Shown here in pieces: positions 27,111 to 36,605 of a stretch of DNA of 64,000 nucleotides. Each line of letters begins with the position of its first letter. The stretch's first letter is position 1. Made by a program: the position numbers and the translations under genes. Below the pieces are notes generated by a model. That model was not told the DNA's origin. It did no database searches and saw only the letters and a program-made list of their open reading frames with translations. The stretch comes from Flavobacterium johnsoniae (lineage in GTDB: Bacteria > Bacteroidota > Bacteroidia > Flavobacteriales > Flavobacteriaceae), in assembly GCF_001879205.1 (NCBI RefSeq), contig NZ_MLFK01000009.1, positions 124,001 through 188,000 on the forward strand, written 5' to 3'.

Positions 27111-28448
27111 ATGAAAAAAACACTAATTCTAATTGCAATTTTACTTGGGTATCATGGATATTCCCAAAATAAATTAGACGGCTACATCGAGACCGGATTA
27201 AAAAATAATGAGATCATCAAGCAGCATAACTTTGACATTAACAAAAGTATGTATGCCTTGAAAGAAGCACATTCACTTTTCTATCCCAGCGTTTCTCTAA
27301 ATGCCAACTACACGAAAGCTGACGGCGGAAGAACAATAGATATTCCTATCGGCGATATGCTGAATCCGGTGTACAGCACATTAAACCAGCTGACTAATTC
27401 TAATGCTTTTCCGGCTTTGCAAAATCAGTCAGTTCTCATAAATCCTGATAATTTTTATGATGCCAGAATTCACACTGCAATGCCATTGCTGAATTTTGAA
27501 ATCATTTACAACAAAAGAATTAAAAAACAGCAAAATTACCTGCAGATAATTGAACTGGAGATTTATAAAAGAGAGCTGGTTAAGGAAATAAAAATTGCGT
27601 ACTACAAATACCTCCAGTCAAAGGAGGGAATTAAAATTTATGAGGAAGCTTTAAAACTGGTTAAAGAAAATCAGAGAGTGAACCAATCCCTGTTTAAAAA
27701 TGAAAAAATAAACCGCACGGCAGTTCTGCGCAGTGATAATGAGGTAATCCGCATAGAAGCAAATCTGGAAACGGCAAAACAGGCTAGCAATAATGCAAAG
27801 TCCTATTTCAATTTCCTGATCAATCAGAAATTGGATACCGAAATAGAAACTGATTATCAAAATGAGCTGCTGCCTACTACCATGGTCAGTGAGAATACTC
27901 AGAATAGGGAAGAACTTGCACAACTTGGTCTGGTTAAAGAGCTTAACGGCAATGTAAGCAAGCTGACAGAATCGTATTGGTTTCCAAAATTAAGTGCTTT
28001 TGCTGATTTTGGTTTTCAGGATTTTGATTTTGAAGTAAATAAGGACTCCCGCTATTATTTCGCAGGAGTGGGGTTAGAATGGAATATTTTTTCGGGTAAC
28101 AAAAATAAATTCAAACTCAAACAGGTAGCAGAAGATACTCAAAAAATAAATTCCCAGATTGACAATGTAAAACAGCAGCTGCTGCTTCAGTTTCAAGTTA
28201 CACAAAACAATTTGAAATCAGCTTTGGAACAATTCAATGCCGATAAAAACCAAAAAGAGTCAGCCAGGAAATATAATGAGGATATAACCAAATTATACAA
28301 AGAAGGGCAGGCCATCTATATTGAACTTCTGGATGCTCAGAATCAATGGGTAAATGCCCAGCTCAATACTAATATAGCACTTTATAATTCGTGGATAGCT
28401 TATGCAGAATTAGAAAGAGCCAATGCAACTTTTACCTTAAACCAATAA
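27111..28448 (+). CDS. TolC-family outer-membrane efflux protein
   Basis: This 445-residue protein has a signal peptide (about 1-18, ending GYSQ) and two outer-membrane-efflux repeats rich in long amphipathic helices (about 25-235 and 265-440). Each begins with short beta-strand segments, with LNANYTKADGG in the first and LSAFADFGFQDF in the second. It should form the trimeric exit channel for the RND pump encoded next. The gene starts 53 bp after tetR and its stop lies 11 bp before the MFP start, consistent with one operon. Some TolC-type proteins are lipidated, but no lipobox Cys is seen here. Confidence 0.88.
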   Translation: MKKTLILIAILLGYHGYSQNKLDGYIETGLKNNEIIKQHNFDINKSMYALKEAHSLFYPSVSLNANYTKADGGRTIDIPIGDMLNPVYSTLNQLTNSNAFPALQNQSVLINPDNFYDARIHTAMPLLNFEIIYNKRIKKQQNYLQIIELEIYKRELVKEIKIAYYKYLQSKEGIKIYEEALKLVKENQRVNQSLFKNEKINRTAVLRSDNEVIRIEANLETAKQASNNAKSYFNFLINQKLDTEIETDYQNELLPTTMVSENTQNREELAQLGLVKELNGNVSKLTESYWFPKLSAFADFGFQDFDFEVNKDSRYYFAGVGLEWNIFSGNKNKFKLKQVAEDTQKINSQIDNVKQQLLLQFQVTQNNLKSALEQFNADKNQKESARKYNEDITKLYKEGQAIYIELLDAQNQWVNAQLNTNIALYNSWIAYAELERANATFTLNQ

Positions 28449-28459
28449 AAATTAAGATC

Positions 28460-29503
28460 ATGAACAAATCAATAATGATTTCCCTATTCGTATTACCTCT
28501 TTTCTACGCCTGTAAAGAAGAAAAAAAAGAACACACGGCTTTTGAAACTGCAGATGTCATTTCCATTAAAACTGCAGCAGCCGAATCTCTGGCGCTTACT
28601 AAAAATATAAGTGCATCAGGATTGGTAACAACAGAAAATCAAGGCAATTACTCGTTCAAAATTGGCGGAGTGGTCACCCATATTTTTGTTGAAGAAGGAC
28701 AGTTTTTCAAAAAAGGACAGCTTCTGGCCACTTTAGACGCAACCGAAATCGGTTCAGGCCTGAATCAATCCGATCTGAATGTTAAGAAATACGAGCGTGA
28801 TTATACAAGGGCTTTAAACCTTTATAAGGACAGCGTATATACTTTAGAACAGCTTCAAAACACAAAAACGGCTCTTGACATTGCCAAAAAACAGAAAGAT
28901 GCTGTTGCTTTTAATGCCCGTTATTCAAAAATTTATGCGACAGCCGATGGTTTTGTGACTTCAAAAATTGCTAATGTAGGTGAGGTTGTGGGGGCAGGAT
29001 CTCCAATTCTGGCAATAAACGAAACCCGCCAAAACAGCAATTATCTGCTAAAAGTTGGTTTGACAGACCAGGAATGGGCCGCTGTAAAAATAGGCCAGAA
29101 GGCAGCTGTCACCCTTGACGGCTATCCTGACGAAAGCTTTGATGCCTCTGTTTTTAGAAAGTCGCAGGCGGCAGATGCTGCATTGGGTTCGTTTCAGGTA
29201 GAACTAAAACTGAATATGAAAAACAGTAAACCAGCGGTAGGAATGTTTGGAAAGGCAGAGATTAAAGCCGATAAAGCCGAAGATTTTATCGTAATTCCGT
29301 ATAACTCACTTATTGAAGCCGACGGTAACAAAGCTTTTGTATTTGTCGTAGAAAACAACAAGGTAAAACGCCAGCCTATTACGATTACTAAATTCGACAA
29401 TGACAAGGTGTTAGTAAAGGACGGACTTCAAAAAACAGACCAGATAGTTATTTCCAACAGTGCTTATCTCAACGAACAATCAACTATCAAAATCATTAAA
29501 TAA
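28460..29503 (+). CDS. RND efflux periplasmic adaptor (MFP) lipoprotein
   Basis: This 347-residue membrane-fusion protein links the RND pump to the TolC channel. Start at 28460 gives a lipoprotein signal (LFYACKEEKK, Cys17); an upstream in-frame ATG at 28391 lies inside the TolC gene and would destroy it. The lipoyl half-motifs GGVVTHIFVEEGQFFKKGQLLATLD and ATADGFVTSKIANVGEVVGAG flank a short helical hairpin (about 95-150). Beta-barrel and membrane-proximal domains follow. It sits 9 bp before the RND gene. Confidence 0.9.
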   Translation: MNKSIMISLFVLPLFYACKEEKKEHTAFETADVISIKTAAAESLALTKNISASGLVTTENQGNYSFKIGGVVTHIFVEEGQFFKKGQLLATLDATEIGSGLNQSDLNVKKYERDYTRALNLYKDSVYTLEQLQNTKTALDIAKKQKDAVAFNARYSKIYATADGFVTSKIANVGEVVGAGSPILAINETRQNSNYLLKVGLTDQEWAAVKIGQKAAVTLDGYPDESFDASVFRKSQAADAALGSFQVELKLNMKNSKPAVGMFGKAEIKADKAEDFIVIPYNSLIEADGNKAFVFVVENNKVKRQPITITKFDNDKVLVKDGLQKTDQIVISNSAYLNEQSTIKIIK

Positions 29504-29512
29504 TCTTATACC

Positions 29513-32500
29513 ATGAAGATAACAAACTTTTCCGTTAAGAATTATCAGTTCACACTGATTCTAGCTCTATTAGTTGCTGTGGTAGGGGTTCTTACCTTAT
29601 TTACAATGCCAAGATCGGAAGATCCTTCAACACATCCGCCGCAATATCTGATTACCGTTATTTATCCCGGTACGAGTCCAAAAGATATGGAAGAACAGGT
29701 CGTAAAACCTATTGAAAATAAGATTTACGGATTGGAAAATATCGAAAAAATACTAACAACGGTAGAAGATGGTGTAGCCGCTTTTCAGGTAAAATTCAAA
29801 TACGGAGTGGATATTGATAATAAATATCAGGAAATATCTACCGAAATGAATGCCCTTAAAAACAGGGGACTTCCGAAAGATATTTATCAGATAAAAACCG
29901 AAAAAAACTCGTCTTCTGATGTGAAAATTCTCCAAGTAGCCTTGGTTTCCGAAAATGCATCCGACAAAAAAATGCGCGATGAAGCAGATAAACTAAAAGC
30001 AAAAATTGAAAAAATAACCAATCTTAAAGAAGTGAATTACTCGGGAATTCCAGAACAGGAAATCCGGGTGGATTTGAATTTGGAAAAATTGGCACAATTA
30101 AAAATTCCATTAAACGTAGTGATGGGAAGTCTGCAAAGCGAAGCTGCCGATATTCCCGGCGGAAGTATTGATTTGGGGACCAAAGTATTCAACGTAAAAA
30201 CAAGCGGTAAATTCAAAAATGCTGCTGATGTTGCCAATACGGTGGTTTACAATGCCAATGGAAAAATCATCTACATGAAAGATGTAGCCGAAGTAAACTA
30301 TAAATCTGAAGTTGTAAATCATATCACCAGAATTAACGGCCACCGATGTGTTTTGGTTACTGCCGGAATGAAAGACAATGTAAACATCAGCGATGTTCAA
30401 AAAGAATATTTGCCGCTAATAGAGGCATTTTCTAAAGAGCTGCCTGCTAACATCAAACTAACAAAAAACTTTGACCAGGCCGATATGGTATCAAGACGTT
30501 TAGGCCATTTGGGTTTTGATTTTGGTTTAGCTATTCTTTTGGTTGTTATTACGTTGGTGCCGTTAGGAGGGAGAGCCTCTCTAATTGTAATGATATCCAT
30601 CCCTTTATCATTGGCTTTAGGGTTAATTGCAATGAATGCTTTGGGATATTCTTTAAACCAGTTAAGCATTGTGGGGCTGGTAGTTGCTTTAGGACTGCTG
30701 GTTGACGACAGTATTGTGGTGGTAGAAAATATTGAGCGCTGGCTGCGTGAAGGACATTCTAAAATGGACGCCGTTTTAAAAGGAACAAAACAGATTGGTA
30801 TTGCTGTTGTAGGTACTACCGCTACTTTGGTTATAGCCTTTATACCATTGGCTTTTCTTCCGGATATGGCAGGTGAGTTTCTCCGAAGTCTGCCTATGGC
30901 GGTTATCACCAGTGTATTGGCTTCTATGATTGTGGCGCTGACATTGGTTCCGTTTTTGGGAAGCCGATTTTTAAAAACGCACGATCACGCTGAAGGAAAC
31001 ATCTTTCTTCAATATTTGCAAAAGTTCCTTACCCGAGCCTACAGGGATATTATGCCAAAAGCATTGGAATTCCCAAAAACGACTATTGCGATTTCTTTGT
31101 TTTTAAGTGTCATAGCGTTTGGATTGTTTTCGGCAGCCGGATTTAAATTGTTCCCAACTTCAGAAAAACCGATGTTTTTAATCAACATCAAAATGCCTCT
31201 TCAAGCTAATATTTCTGAAAGTGACAGGGTAACAAAACTGGTGGAAAAAGAATTGAAAAACCACAAAGAAATTGTGTATTTCACTTCAAATGTGGGACAC
31301 GGAAACCCTCAGATTTACTACAACGTGCATCCTCAGGACAGAAAATCTGATTTTGCCCAGATTTTCGTGCAGTTGGACGATGAAGCAAAACCTTCCGATA
31401 AAACTAGTCTTATACAAGAATTGCGCGAAAAATTTAAAACGATACCTTATGCTAAAGTAGAGGTAAAAGATTTTGAACAAGGACCGCCATTAGAAGCTAA
31501 TATAGTAGTGCGGTTATTCGGCGAAGACCAGGCGGTTTTACGTAAGTTATCTTCTCAGGTAGAAACCATCTTGCGAAATCAGGAAGGAACAGTTTACATC
31601 AATAACGAGTTGAATACCTATAAAACCGATATCAAAATAAAGATTAATAAAGAAAAAGCGAGAACCTTAGGCGTACTGACCAGCGAGGTTGATAAAGTAA
31701 TTCGACTAGCTGTTGCCGGTTTAACAGTTGGAGATTATATAGACGACCGTGGAGATGCAAGAAACGTAACCATTACTTTACCAAGGGATAAGTTTTCGAA
31801 TCTTGATGCACTGAAAAATTTATATGTAAACAATGTTCAGGGAACACCGATTGCATTGAATCAAATTGCAGCGGTATCTTTTGAAACAGCACCAACGGCC
31901 ATAAACCACTTTAATAAATCTCCCTTTTCAAAAGTCAGTGCCATGACAAAAGATGGTTATTTAGCAAATGACCTGCTGGTACATATTATACCAAAATTGG
32001 ATAAACTTGAAATGCCAAAAGGTTATTATTACAAACTATCCGGAGAAAAAGAATCAGAAGGTGATGCTTTGGGAGGTAATTTTCTTTCTGTAATTATATT
32101 GAGTACGTTCTTATTTATTGCTGTTTTACTGCTTCAGTTTAAAACATTTAAAGGGATTATTATTGTTATGTCCATCATTCCTTTAGGTATTTTAGGAGGC
32201 GTATTATTTTTAATAGCATCAGGGAATCCAATGTCGTTGGTTTCTATTATTGGTTTTATTGGATTGTCGGGAATTCAGGTCAAAAACTCCCTTCTTCTGG
32301 TCGATTTTACAAATCAATTAAGACAGGAAGGAAAGTCCATTGACGAAGCGATTGCTATTGCAGGAGAAACCCGTTTTCTTCCGGTAGTCTTGACATCCGT
32401 TACCGCAATCTGTGGTTTGATTCCCCTGGCGGTAAATCCCAATCCCCAGATATCTCCTTTAGCGATCGTATTAATTGGAGGGCTTATAAGTTCAACAATC

Positions 32501-32563
32501 CTTGCAAGAATTGTAACACCGGTGATGTATAAACTGATTCCGCCAGATTTAGAAAAACTATAA
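29513..32563 (+). CDS. RND-family efflux pump (AcrB/MdtB-like)
   Basis: This 1016-residue inner-membrane pump has the duplicated RND layout: helix 1 (about 10-30), a periplasmic porter loop, helices 2-6, then the repeat. The proton relay is visible as LLVDDSIVVVENIERW (Asp398, Asp399) in helix 4. The second half has the matching GFIGLSGIQVKNSLLLVDF segment. An LVPFLGSRFLK stretch and the closing RIVTPVMYKL are usual. Size and motifs fit the HAE1 group that expels hydrophobic drugs rather than metal pumps. The TetR-controlled operon context agrees. Substrates are unknown. Confidence 0.92.
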   Translation: MKITNFSVKNYQFTLILALLVAVVGVLTLFTMPRSEDPSTHPPQYLITVIYPGTSPKDMEEQVVKPIENKIYGLENIEKILTTVEDGVAAFQVKFKYGVDIDNKYQEISTEMNALKNRGLPKDIYQIKTEKNSSSDVKILQVALVSENASDKKMRDEADKLKAKIEKITNLKEVNYSGIPEQEIRVDLNLEKLAQLKIPLNVVMGSLQSEAADIPGGSIDLGTKVFNVKTSGKFKNAADVANTVVYNANGKIIYMKDVAEVNYKSEVVNHITRINGHRCVLVTAGMKDNVNISDVQKEYLPLIEAFSKELPANIKLTKNFDQADMVSRRLGHLGFDFGLAILLVVITLVPLGGRASLIVMISIPLSLALGLIAMNALGYSLNQLSIVGLVVALGLLVDDSIVVVENIERWLREGHSKMDAVLKGTKQIGIAVVGTTATLVIAFIPLAFLPDMAGEFLRSLPMAVITSVLASMIVALTLVPFLGSRFLKTHDHAEGNIFLQYLQKFLTRAYRDIMPKALEFPKTTIAISLFLSVIAFGLFSAAGFKLFPTSEKPMFLINIKMPLQANISESDRVTKLVEKELKNHKEIVYFTSNVGHGNPQIYYNVHPQDRKSDFAQIFVQLDDEAKPSDKTSLIQELREKFKTIPYAKVEVKDFEQGPPLEANIVVRLFGEDQAVLRKLSSQVETILRNQEGTVYINNELNTYKTDIKIKINKEKARTLGVLTSEVDKVIRLAVAGLTVGDYIDDRGDARNVTITLPRDKFSNLDALKNLYVNNVQGTPIALNQIAAVSFETAPTAINHFNKSPFSKVSAMTKDGYLANDLLVHIIPKLDKLEMPKGYYYKLSGEKESEGDALGGNFLSVIILSTFLFIAVLLLQFKTFKGIIIVMSIIPLGILGGVLFLIASGNPMSLVSIIGFIGLSGIQVKNSLLLVDFTNQLRQEGKSIDEAIAIAGETRFLPVVLTSVTAICGLIPLAVNPNPQISPLAIVLIGGLISSTILARIVTPVMYKLIPPDLEKL

Positions 32564-32697
32564 TTAAACCATTTAATCAGTAAAGGCATTTATAAATAAT
32601 GAACCAGACAGAAATACTAAATAAAAAGAGCTGCATAGTAAAAACATTTTTAAAAAGTATAAAACTATGTTTCTGTTGGGTTAAAAAAGAAAATAAG

Positions 32698-33498
32698 ATG
32701 AAAACAATTTTAATTACAGGAGCATCATCAGGTTTTGGATTGATGTTAGCAAACAAGCTGCATACAGAAGGACACAATGTAATTGGTACTAGCAGAAATG
32801 CAGAAAAACTGCAAGCCACAGTTCCTTTCAAGGTATTGTCTTTAGATGTTACAGATGAAAAATCGATAGAAGAATTTACAAAGCAATTATTTGAAACCGT
32901 AAAACAATTAGATGTTCTGGTGAATAATGCGGGTTATATGCTCATTGGATTAGCAGAGGAAACTTCAGCAGAGGCAGGGAAACTTCAATTTGAAACTAAT
33001 TTTTGGGGAACAGTAAATGTAACAAAAGCAATTTTGCCTTATTTCAGGAAACAAAAGTCTGGTCAAATTGTTACAGTGAGTTCAATGATGGGGCTTTTAT
33101 CTTTACCTATGCACCCCATATATGCTGCATCCAAACATGCCTTAGAAGGATTCTTTAAGTCATTGCGTTTTGAGGTAAGCCAATTTAATATCAAGGTTAG
33201 CATGGTAGAGCCTATGTGGGCAAAAACAAATATTGGCATAAATATGATTGCTATTGATGGAAATATAACAGAATACAGCAACTATAAAGAGCAAGTGAAT
33301 AAGTATATCAAAAATGGTTTGGCAAATGGAGATGAGCCTTCTCTAATAGTGAACAAAATTATTAAAGTGATAAATGCTAAAAATCCAAAATTCCGAAACA
33401 TTATAGGAAAAATGGCAGGAATGGTACTATTTCTTAATAATTACGCCTATACACAGTTTGAAGGAGCAATATATAAAAGTGTAAAAACAGCAAAATAA
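32698..33498 (+). CDS. Short-chain dehydrogenase/reductase
   Basis: This 266-residue classical SDR has the NAD(P)-binding motif TGASSGFG (about 7-14), NNAGYM, the catalytic Ser in VTVSSMMG, and YAASK with catalytic Tyr and Lys. Start at 32698 is chosen because the Rossmann strand begins at once; an in-frame ATG at 32599 would add 33 residues of poor sequence. It is the first of three oxidoreductase or hydrolase genes on this strand after the efflux operon (134-bp gap). It would reduce a small carbonyl or oxidise an alcohol. The substrate is not determinable. Confidence 0.82.
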   Translation: MKTILITGASSGFGLMLANKLHTEGHNVIGTSRNAEKLQATVPFKVLSLDVTDEKSIEEFTKQLFETVKQLDVLVNNAGYMLIGLAEETSAEAGKLQFETNFWGTVNVTKAILPYFRKQKSGQIVTVSSMMGLLSLPMHPIYAASKHALEGFFKSLRFEVSQFNIKVSMVEPMWAKTNIGINMIAIDGNITEYSNYKEQVNKYIKNGLANGDEPSLIVNKIIKVINAKNPKFRNIIGKMAGMVLFLNNYAYTQFEGAIYKSVKTAK

Positions 33499-33519
33499 AT
33501 CATCTTAAATATCAATACA

Positions 33520-34470
33520 ATGGAGAAAATTCGCAGCGAATCAGAACAAGGTGAGTTCATATCAAAAAGCAAAGACATCGTCTCTCATTCAACGACTCCT
33601 GGAGAAGAGATGACACACATGGAGTTCGAACACGTCACCTTCGACCTGCCACATGGAACCTTTCACGCACTGCAGGGTGGTGATCCAAATGGTCAACCAA
33701 CTGTCTTCTTGCACGGCTTCCCAGACCATCCACCGACCGCGAGGCTCTTCCTGGCCGAGCTCGGCCGTCGCGGACGTTACGTCGTCGCACCTTGGCTTCG
33801 CGGTTACTCTCCGTCCCCAACCGCTGGGCCGTTCGACTTTGTATCCCTCACCAGCGACGTGCTCGCACTAATCGACCGCTGGTCTCCGGGACGGCCTGTG
33901 GAGTTGATTGGCCACGACTGGGGCGCTCTGATCACATACGATGCCTGCGTTACAGCACCGGAGAAGATTGTACGTGCGGTCGCGCTAGGAATCCCTCACC
34001 CACTCACGTTCATGAGCCGGCTAACGCACCTGGCTCAGCTACGCCGGAGTTGGTACATGGGGCTTTTTCAACTGCCAGGAAGCGGCTGGGTAGCCACCGC
34101 CCGCGATCTATCCCTCATCGACCACCTCTGGCGTCAGTGGTCGCCCGGCTTCTCGCTCGATCCTGCTCTCAAGGCGGAGCTGCATGAGCACCTGCGGGCG
34201 AGCATGCCTGCACCTCTAAAGTACTACCGGGCGATGTTGCGACCTGGCATGATTGGGGCGACGCGACGCATGTCTAAGCCGATCAAGGTGCCCCTGTTGC
34301 AGCTTTACGGTGCCAACGACGACTGCATCCTCCCCGCGCAGGTTGACGACCGACATCGGTTCGCCGCCCAGCATGCAATGGAGGTCGTCCCAGACATCGG
34401 CCACTTCCTTCACATCGAGGCACCCGAGGCAATCGCGGAACGGATCGCGTTATGGAGCCTTGCACTTTAA
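33520..34470 (+). CDS. Epoxide-hydrolase-like alpha/beta hydrolase, GC-rich and probably transferred
   Basis: This 316-residue alpha/beta hydrolase has an epoxide-hydrolase pattern. The oxyanion motif LHGFPDHP is followed by the nucleophile elbow GHDWGA with Asp133 in place of Ser. A cap contains the YYRAML tyrosine, and DIGHFLHIEAPE supplies the catalytic His, with Asp in YGANDDCIL as acid. About 30 N-terminal residues are native in base composition and lack homologous domain features. From about 33600 the DNA turns very GC-rich (line 33721-33780 is about 70% GC against about 35% on both sides), up to the stop codon. The enzyme probably came from a high-GC bacterium. The domain itself likely begins near the ATG at 33610. 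Substrate is unknown. Confidence 0.82.
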   Translation: MEKIRSESEQGEFISKSKDIVSHSTTPGEEMTHMEFEHVTFDLPHGTFHALQGGDPNGQPTVFLHGFPDHPPTARLFLAELGRRGRYVVAPWLRGYSPSPTAGPFDFVSLTSDVLALIDRWSPGRPVELIGHDWGALITYDACVTAPEKIVRAVALGIPHPLTFMSRLTHLAQLRRSWYMGLFQLPGSGWVATARDLSLIDHLWRQWSPGFSLDPALKAELHEHLRASMPAPLKYYRAMLRPGMIGATRRMSKPIKVPLLQLYGANDDCILPAQVDDRHRFAAQHAMEVVPDIGHFLHIEAPEAIAERIALWSLAL

Positions 34471-34495
34471 GAAACGACACAGATCTATAAAACAA

Positions 34496-35521
34496 ATGGC
34501 TGAAGCGAAAAAAATATCAAGACGAGAACTGATAAAACAAGGCGGACTGGCTTTATCAGTTTTAGCTTTACCTTTACCATTAACATCATTTTTAAATTTT
34601 AATGAAATGAAAGATAACAAAAATTTTGACGTAATTATAGTTGGAGGAAGTTATGCAGGACTTTCGGCAGCAATGGCCTTGGGACGGGCATTAAGAAATG
34701 TCTTGATTATTGACAGCGGTCTGCCTTGCAACAGACAGACTCCCCATTCACATAACTTCTTGACGCAAGATGGAATAGCGCCAGCCGTTATCGCGGATAA
34801 AGCAAAGAAAGAAGTTTTGAAATACGACACAGTAAAATTTGTAACGGACCTTGCTGTTAGTGGAAGAAAAACCGATAAAGGATTTGAGATTTCAACACAA
34901 TCAGGAAAAGTATTTGCAGCAAAAAAACTCATTTTTGCAGCAGGTTTAAAAGACAGCATGCTAAAAATTGAGGGATTTTCTGAATGTTGGGGAATCAGTG
35001 TACTTCATTGCCCGTATTGCCACGGCTATGAAGTAAAGAATCAAAAAACAGGGATTTTGGCAAATGGATATGGTGCATTTCATTTGTCCCGGCTTATTCG
35101 CAACTGGACAAAGGATCTGACCCTGTTTACCAATGGAAAATCGGAATTGACACAAGAGCAGACCGATGAAATCAAAAGGCACAATATTTCAATAGTTGAA
35201 AAGGAAATCACCTCATTGAAACATAAAAACGGTGTTGTTGAAGAAATAATTTTTTCAGACCATTCAAGTTTTGAATTGAAAACGATTTATTCGAGACCTC
35301 CTTTTGAACAGCACTGTAAAATCCCCGAATTACTGGGTTGTGAACTGACGGAACAGGGACTTATCAAAGTAGATGGATTTCAGCAGACCACTGTGGAAAA
35401 TATATTCGCTTCTGGAGACAGTACCAATCCTATTCGTGCAGTATCATACGCTGTATCGACAGGGAATAATACAGGGGTATTCTTAAATAATGCAATGACA
35501 GAAGAAGATTTTTCAAAATAA
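34496..35521 (+). CDS. Tat-signal FAD oxidoreductase, thioredoxin-reductase-like
   Basis: This 341-residue pyridine-nucleotide/FAD oxidoreductase has an N-terminal twin-arginine signal (SRRELIKQGG, then a hydrophobic stretch to about 30), so it is probably exported folded with FAD. The FAD-binding VIIVGGSYAGLSAAMALG follows. A redox CPYC pair (Cys172 and Cys175) is in the thioredoxin-reductase position, and the closing IFASGDSTNP motif binds FAD. A start at 34253 is in frame but would run through GC-rich hydrolase DNA, so 34496 is preferred. Partners and substrate are unknown; a periplasmic thioredoxin-reductase-like enzyme would need a reductant source there. Confidence 0.82.
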   Translation: MAEAKKISRRELIKQGGLALSVLALPLPLTSFLNFNEMKDNKNFDVIIVGGSYAGLSAAMALGRALRNVLIIDSGLPCNRQTPHSHNFLTQDGIAPAVIADKAKKEVLKYDTVKFVTDLAVSGRKTDKGFEISTQSGKVFAAKKLIFAAGLKDSMLKIEGFSECWGISVLHCPYCHGYEVKNQKTGILANGYGAFHLSRLIRNWTKDLTLFTNGKSELTQEQTDEIKRHNISIVEKEITSLKHKNGVVEEIIFSDHSSFELKTIYSRPPFEQHCKIPELLGCELTEQGLIKVDGFQQTTVENIFASGDSTNPIRAVSYAVSTGNNTGVFLNNAMTEEDFSK

Positions 35522-35526
35522 TAATT

Positions 35527-35571
35527 GCCGCGTAAGCTGGGTTTGTCGTTATCGCTCTTACCCAGCGCGGC
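35527..35571. repeat. GC-rich imperfect hairpin after oxidoreductase
   Basis: GCCGC and GCGGC, then GCTGGGT and ACCCAGC, pair with a 4-nt bulge on the 5' side (GTAA) around a long loop. It starts just after the oxidoreductase stop codon. No T-run follows, so terminator function is doubtful. Confidence 0.4.
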
Positions 35572-35758
35572 ATCAGTAAAGTCCACCGATAATGGGCTTG
35601 GTTAACATAGGGTTCTGTAGGGACATTCAGAAATTTCTATAATAATGACTTTTATAGAAACTGTTTATTTACCGTTATATTTTCACCCTATTTAATATAG
35701 AATAAATATTTCGGTAAATAAACAGCCTAACATAAATCAGTTTACTATTTTTTCCAAA

Positions 35759-36490
35759 TTACCACGGAAATACCTCACCAGATTGAGAAAAAGTTCCTGT
35801 TGGACCATTATCCTCCAGCAAAGCTAATGCAACGCCTGTTTTTGCACCTTCTTCTGGTGTAAGCGGCGCCTGATCTGATCCAATAGATGTTTTTACCCAT
35901 CCCGGACTTGCTGCGTTTACTTTGATATTGGTTGCCTTAAGTGCATTTGCAAGGAAAACCGTAAATTGGTTCAATGCAGTTTTAGAAGCACTGTACGTAT
36001 AAGGTTTTAATTGATACAGCCAATGATTTTCATCAAGATGAACTCCAAATGAACCAGATAAACTGCTGATATTTACAATACGGCCTGCATCACTTTTTTT
36101 AATTAGCGGCAACAATGCCTGGGTAAGTTCGACTGTTCCAAAGTAATTGATATCAAAGGTGTCACGAAGTGTTTTCATAGGTACCGATTCTACATTATTG
36201 CCGAACCACTCACCGTCAAGAAATACTGCGGCGTTATTGACCAAAATGTCCAATACACCATATTGGCTTTCAATGTAGCTTGTAACGGCCGCGATATCTT
36301 CTGAATTACTGATGTCCAGTTTTACGTAGGTAACCTCTAACGACAAATCACGTAAAGCCGTTTCTGCCTTTTTTCCTTCGGTTTCATTTCTGGCTCCTAA
36401 TAAAACCTTAATGTTCTTTTGTGCAAGTTGTTTTGCTGTTTCAAAACCAATGCCTTTATTGGCACCGGTCACTAATGCTATCTTTGTCAT
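35759..36490 (-). CDS. Short-chain dehydrogenase/reductase
   Basis: This 243-residue SDR, close to carbonyl-reductase-type members, has TGANKGIGFETAK (about 8-20), NNAAVFLDG, IVNISSLSGSFG with catalytic Ser, and YSASKTALNQF with Tyr and Lys. INYFGTVELTQALLPL and NAASPGWVKTSIGS are also present. It is convergent with the preceding oxidoreductase and divergent from nothing close; the AraC gene upstream on the same strand lies 115 bp away and may regulate it. Length is normal for the family. Substrate cannot be inferred beyond a small carbonyl compound. Confidence 0.85.
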   Translation of the reverse strand: MTKIALVTGANKGIGFETAKQLAQKNIKVLLGARNETEGKKAETALRDLSLEVTYVKLDISNSEDIAAVTSYIESQYGVLDILVNNAAVFLDGEWFGNNVESVPMKTLRDTFDINYFGTVELTQALLPLIKKSDAGRIVNISSLSGSFGVHLDENHWLYQLKPYTYSASKTALNQFTVFLANALKATNIKVNAASPGWVKTSIGSDQAPLTPEEGAKTGVALALLEDNGPTGTFSQSGEVFPW

Positions 36491-36605
36491 TTTTATTATT
36501 TAAAATTATAAGACAAAGGTCGCGCTAATGGCATTTCGGAATATAACGTAATTAAAACCAATCCTTACCTAAATCAAACTTTTTAGTTTAAAAAGGGCAT
36601 AAGGG

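Noticed and set aside
28391..28459. Upstream start of the MFP adaptor
   Set aside because: It lies within the TolC gene and hides a good lipoprotein signal that starts at 28460.
30397..30909. 170-codon frame antisense to the RND pump
   Set aside because: It is a shadow of the pump's conserved coding frame and has no motif or start context of its own.
33653..34413. Several overlapping frames of 60-130 codons on both strands within the GC-rich hydrolase
   Set aside because: Stops are rare in GC-rich DNA, so open frames arise by chance. The hydrolase frame alone carries ordered motifs.
34253..34495. N-terminal extension of the FAD oxidoreductase
   Set aside because: It reads through the end of the hydrolase gene in another frame, and the Tat signal starts at 34496.
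35572..35758. Possible protein-like minus-strand reading after the oxidoreductase
   Set aside because: A short stretch looks protein-like but has no start, no length and no recognised family.
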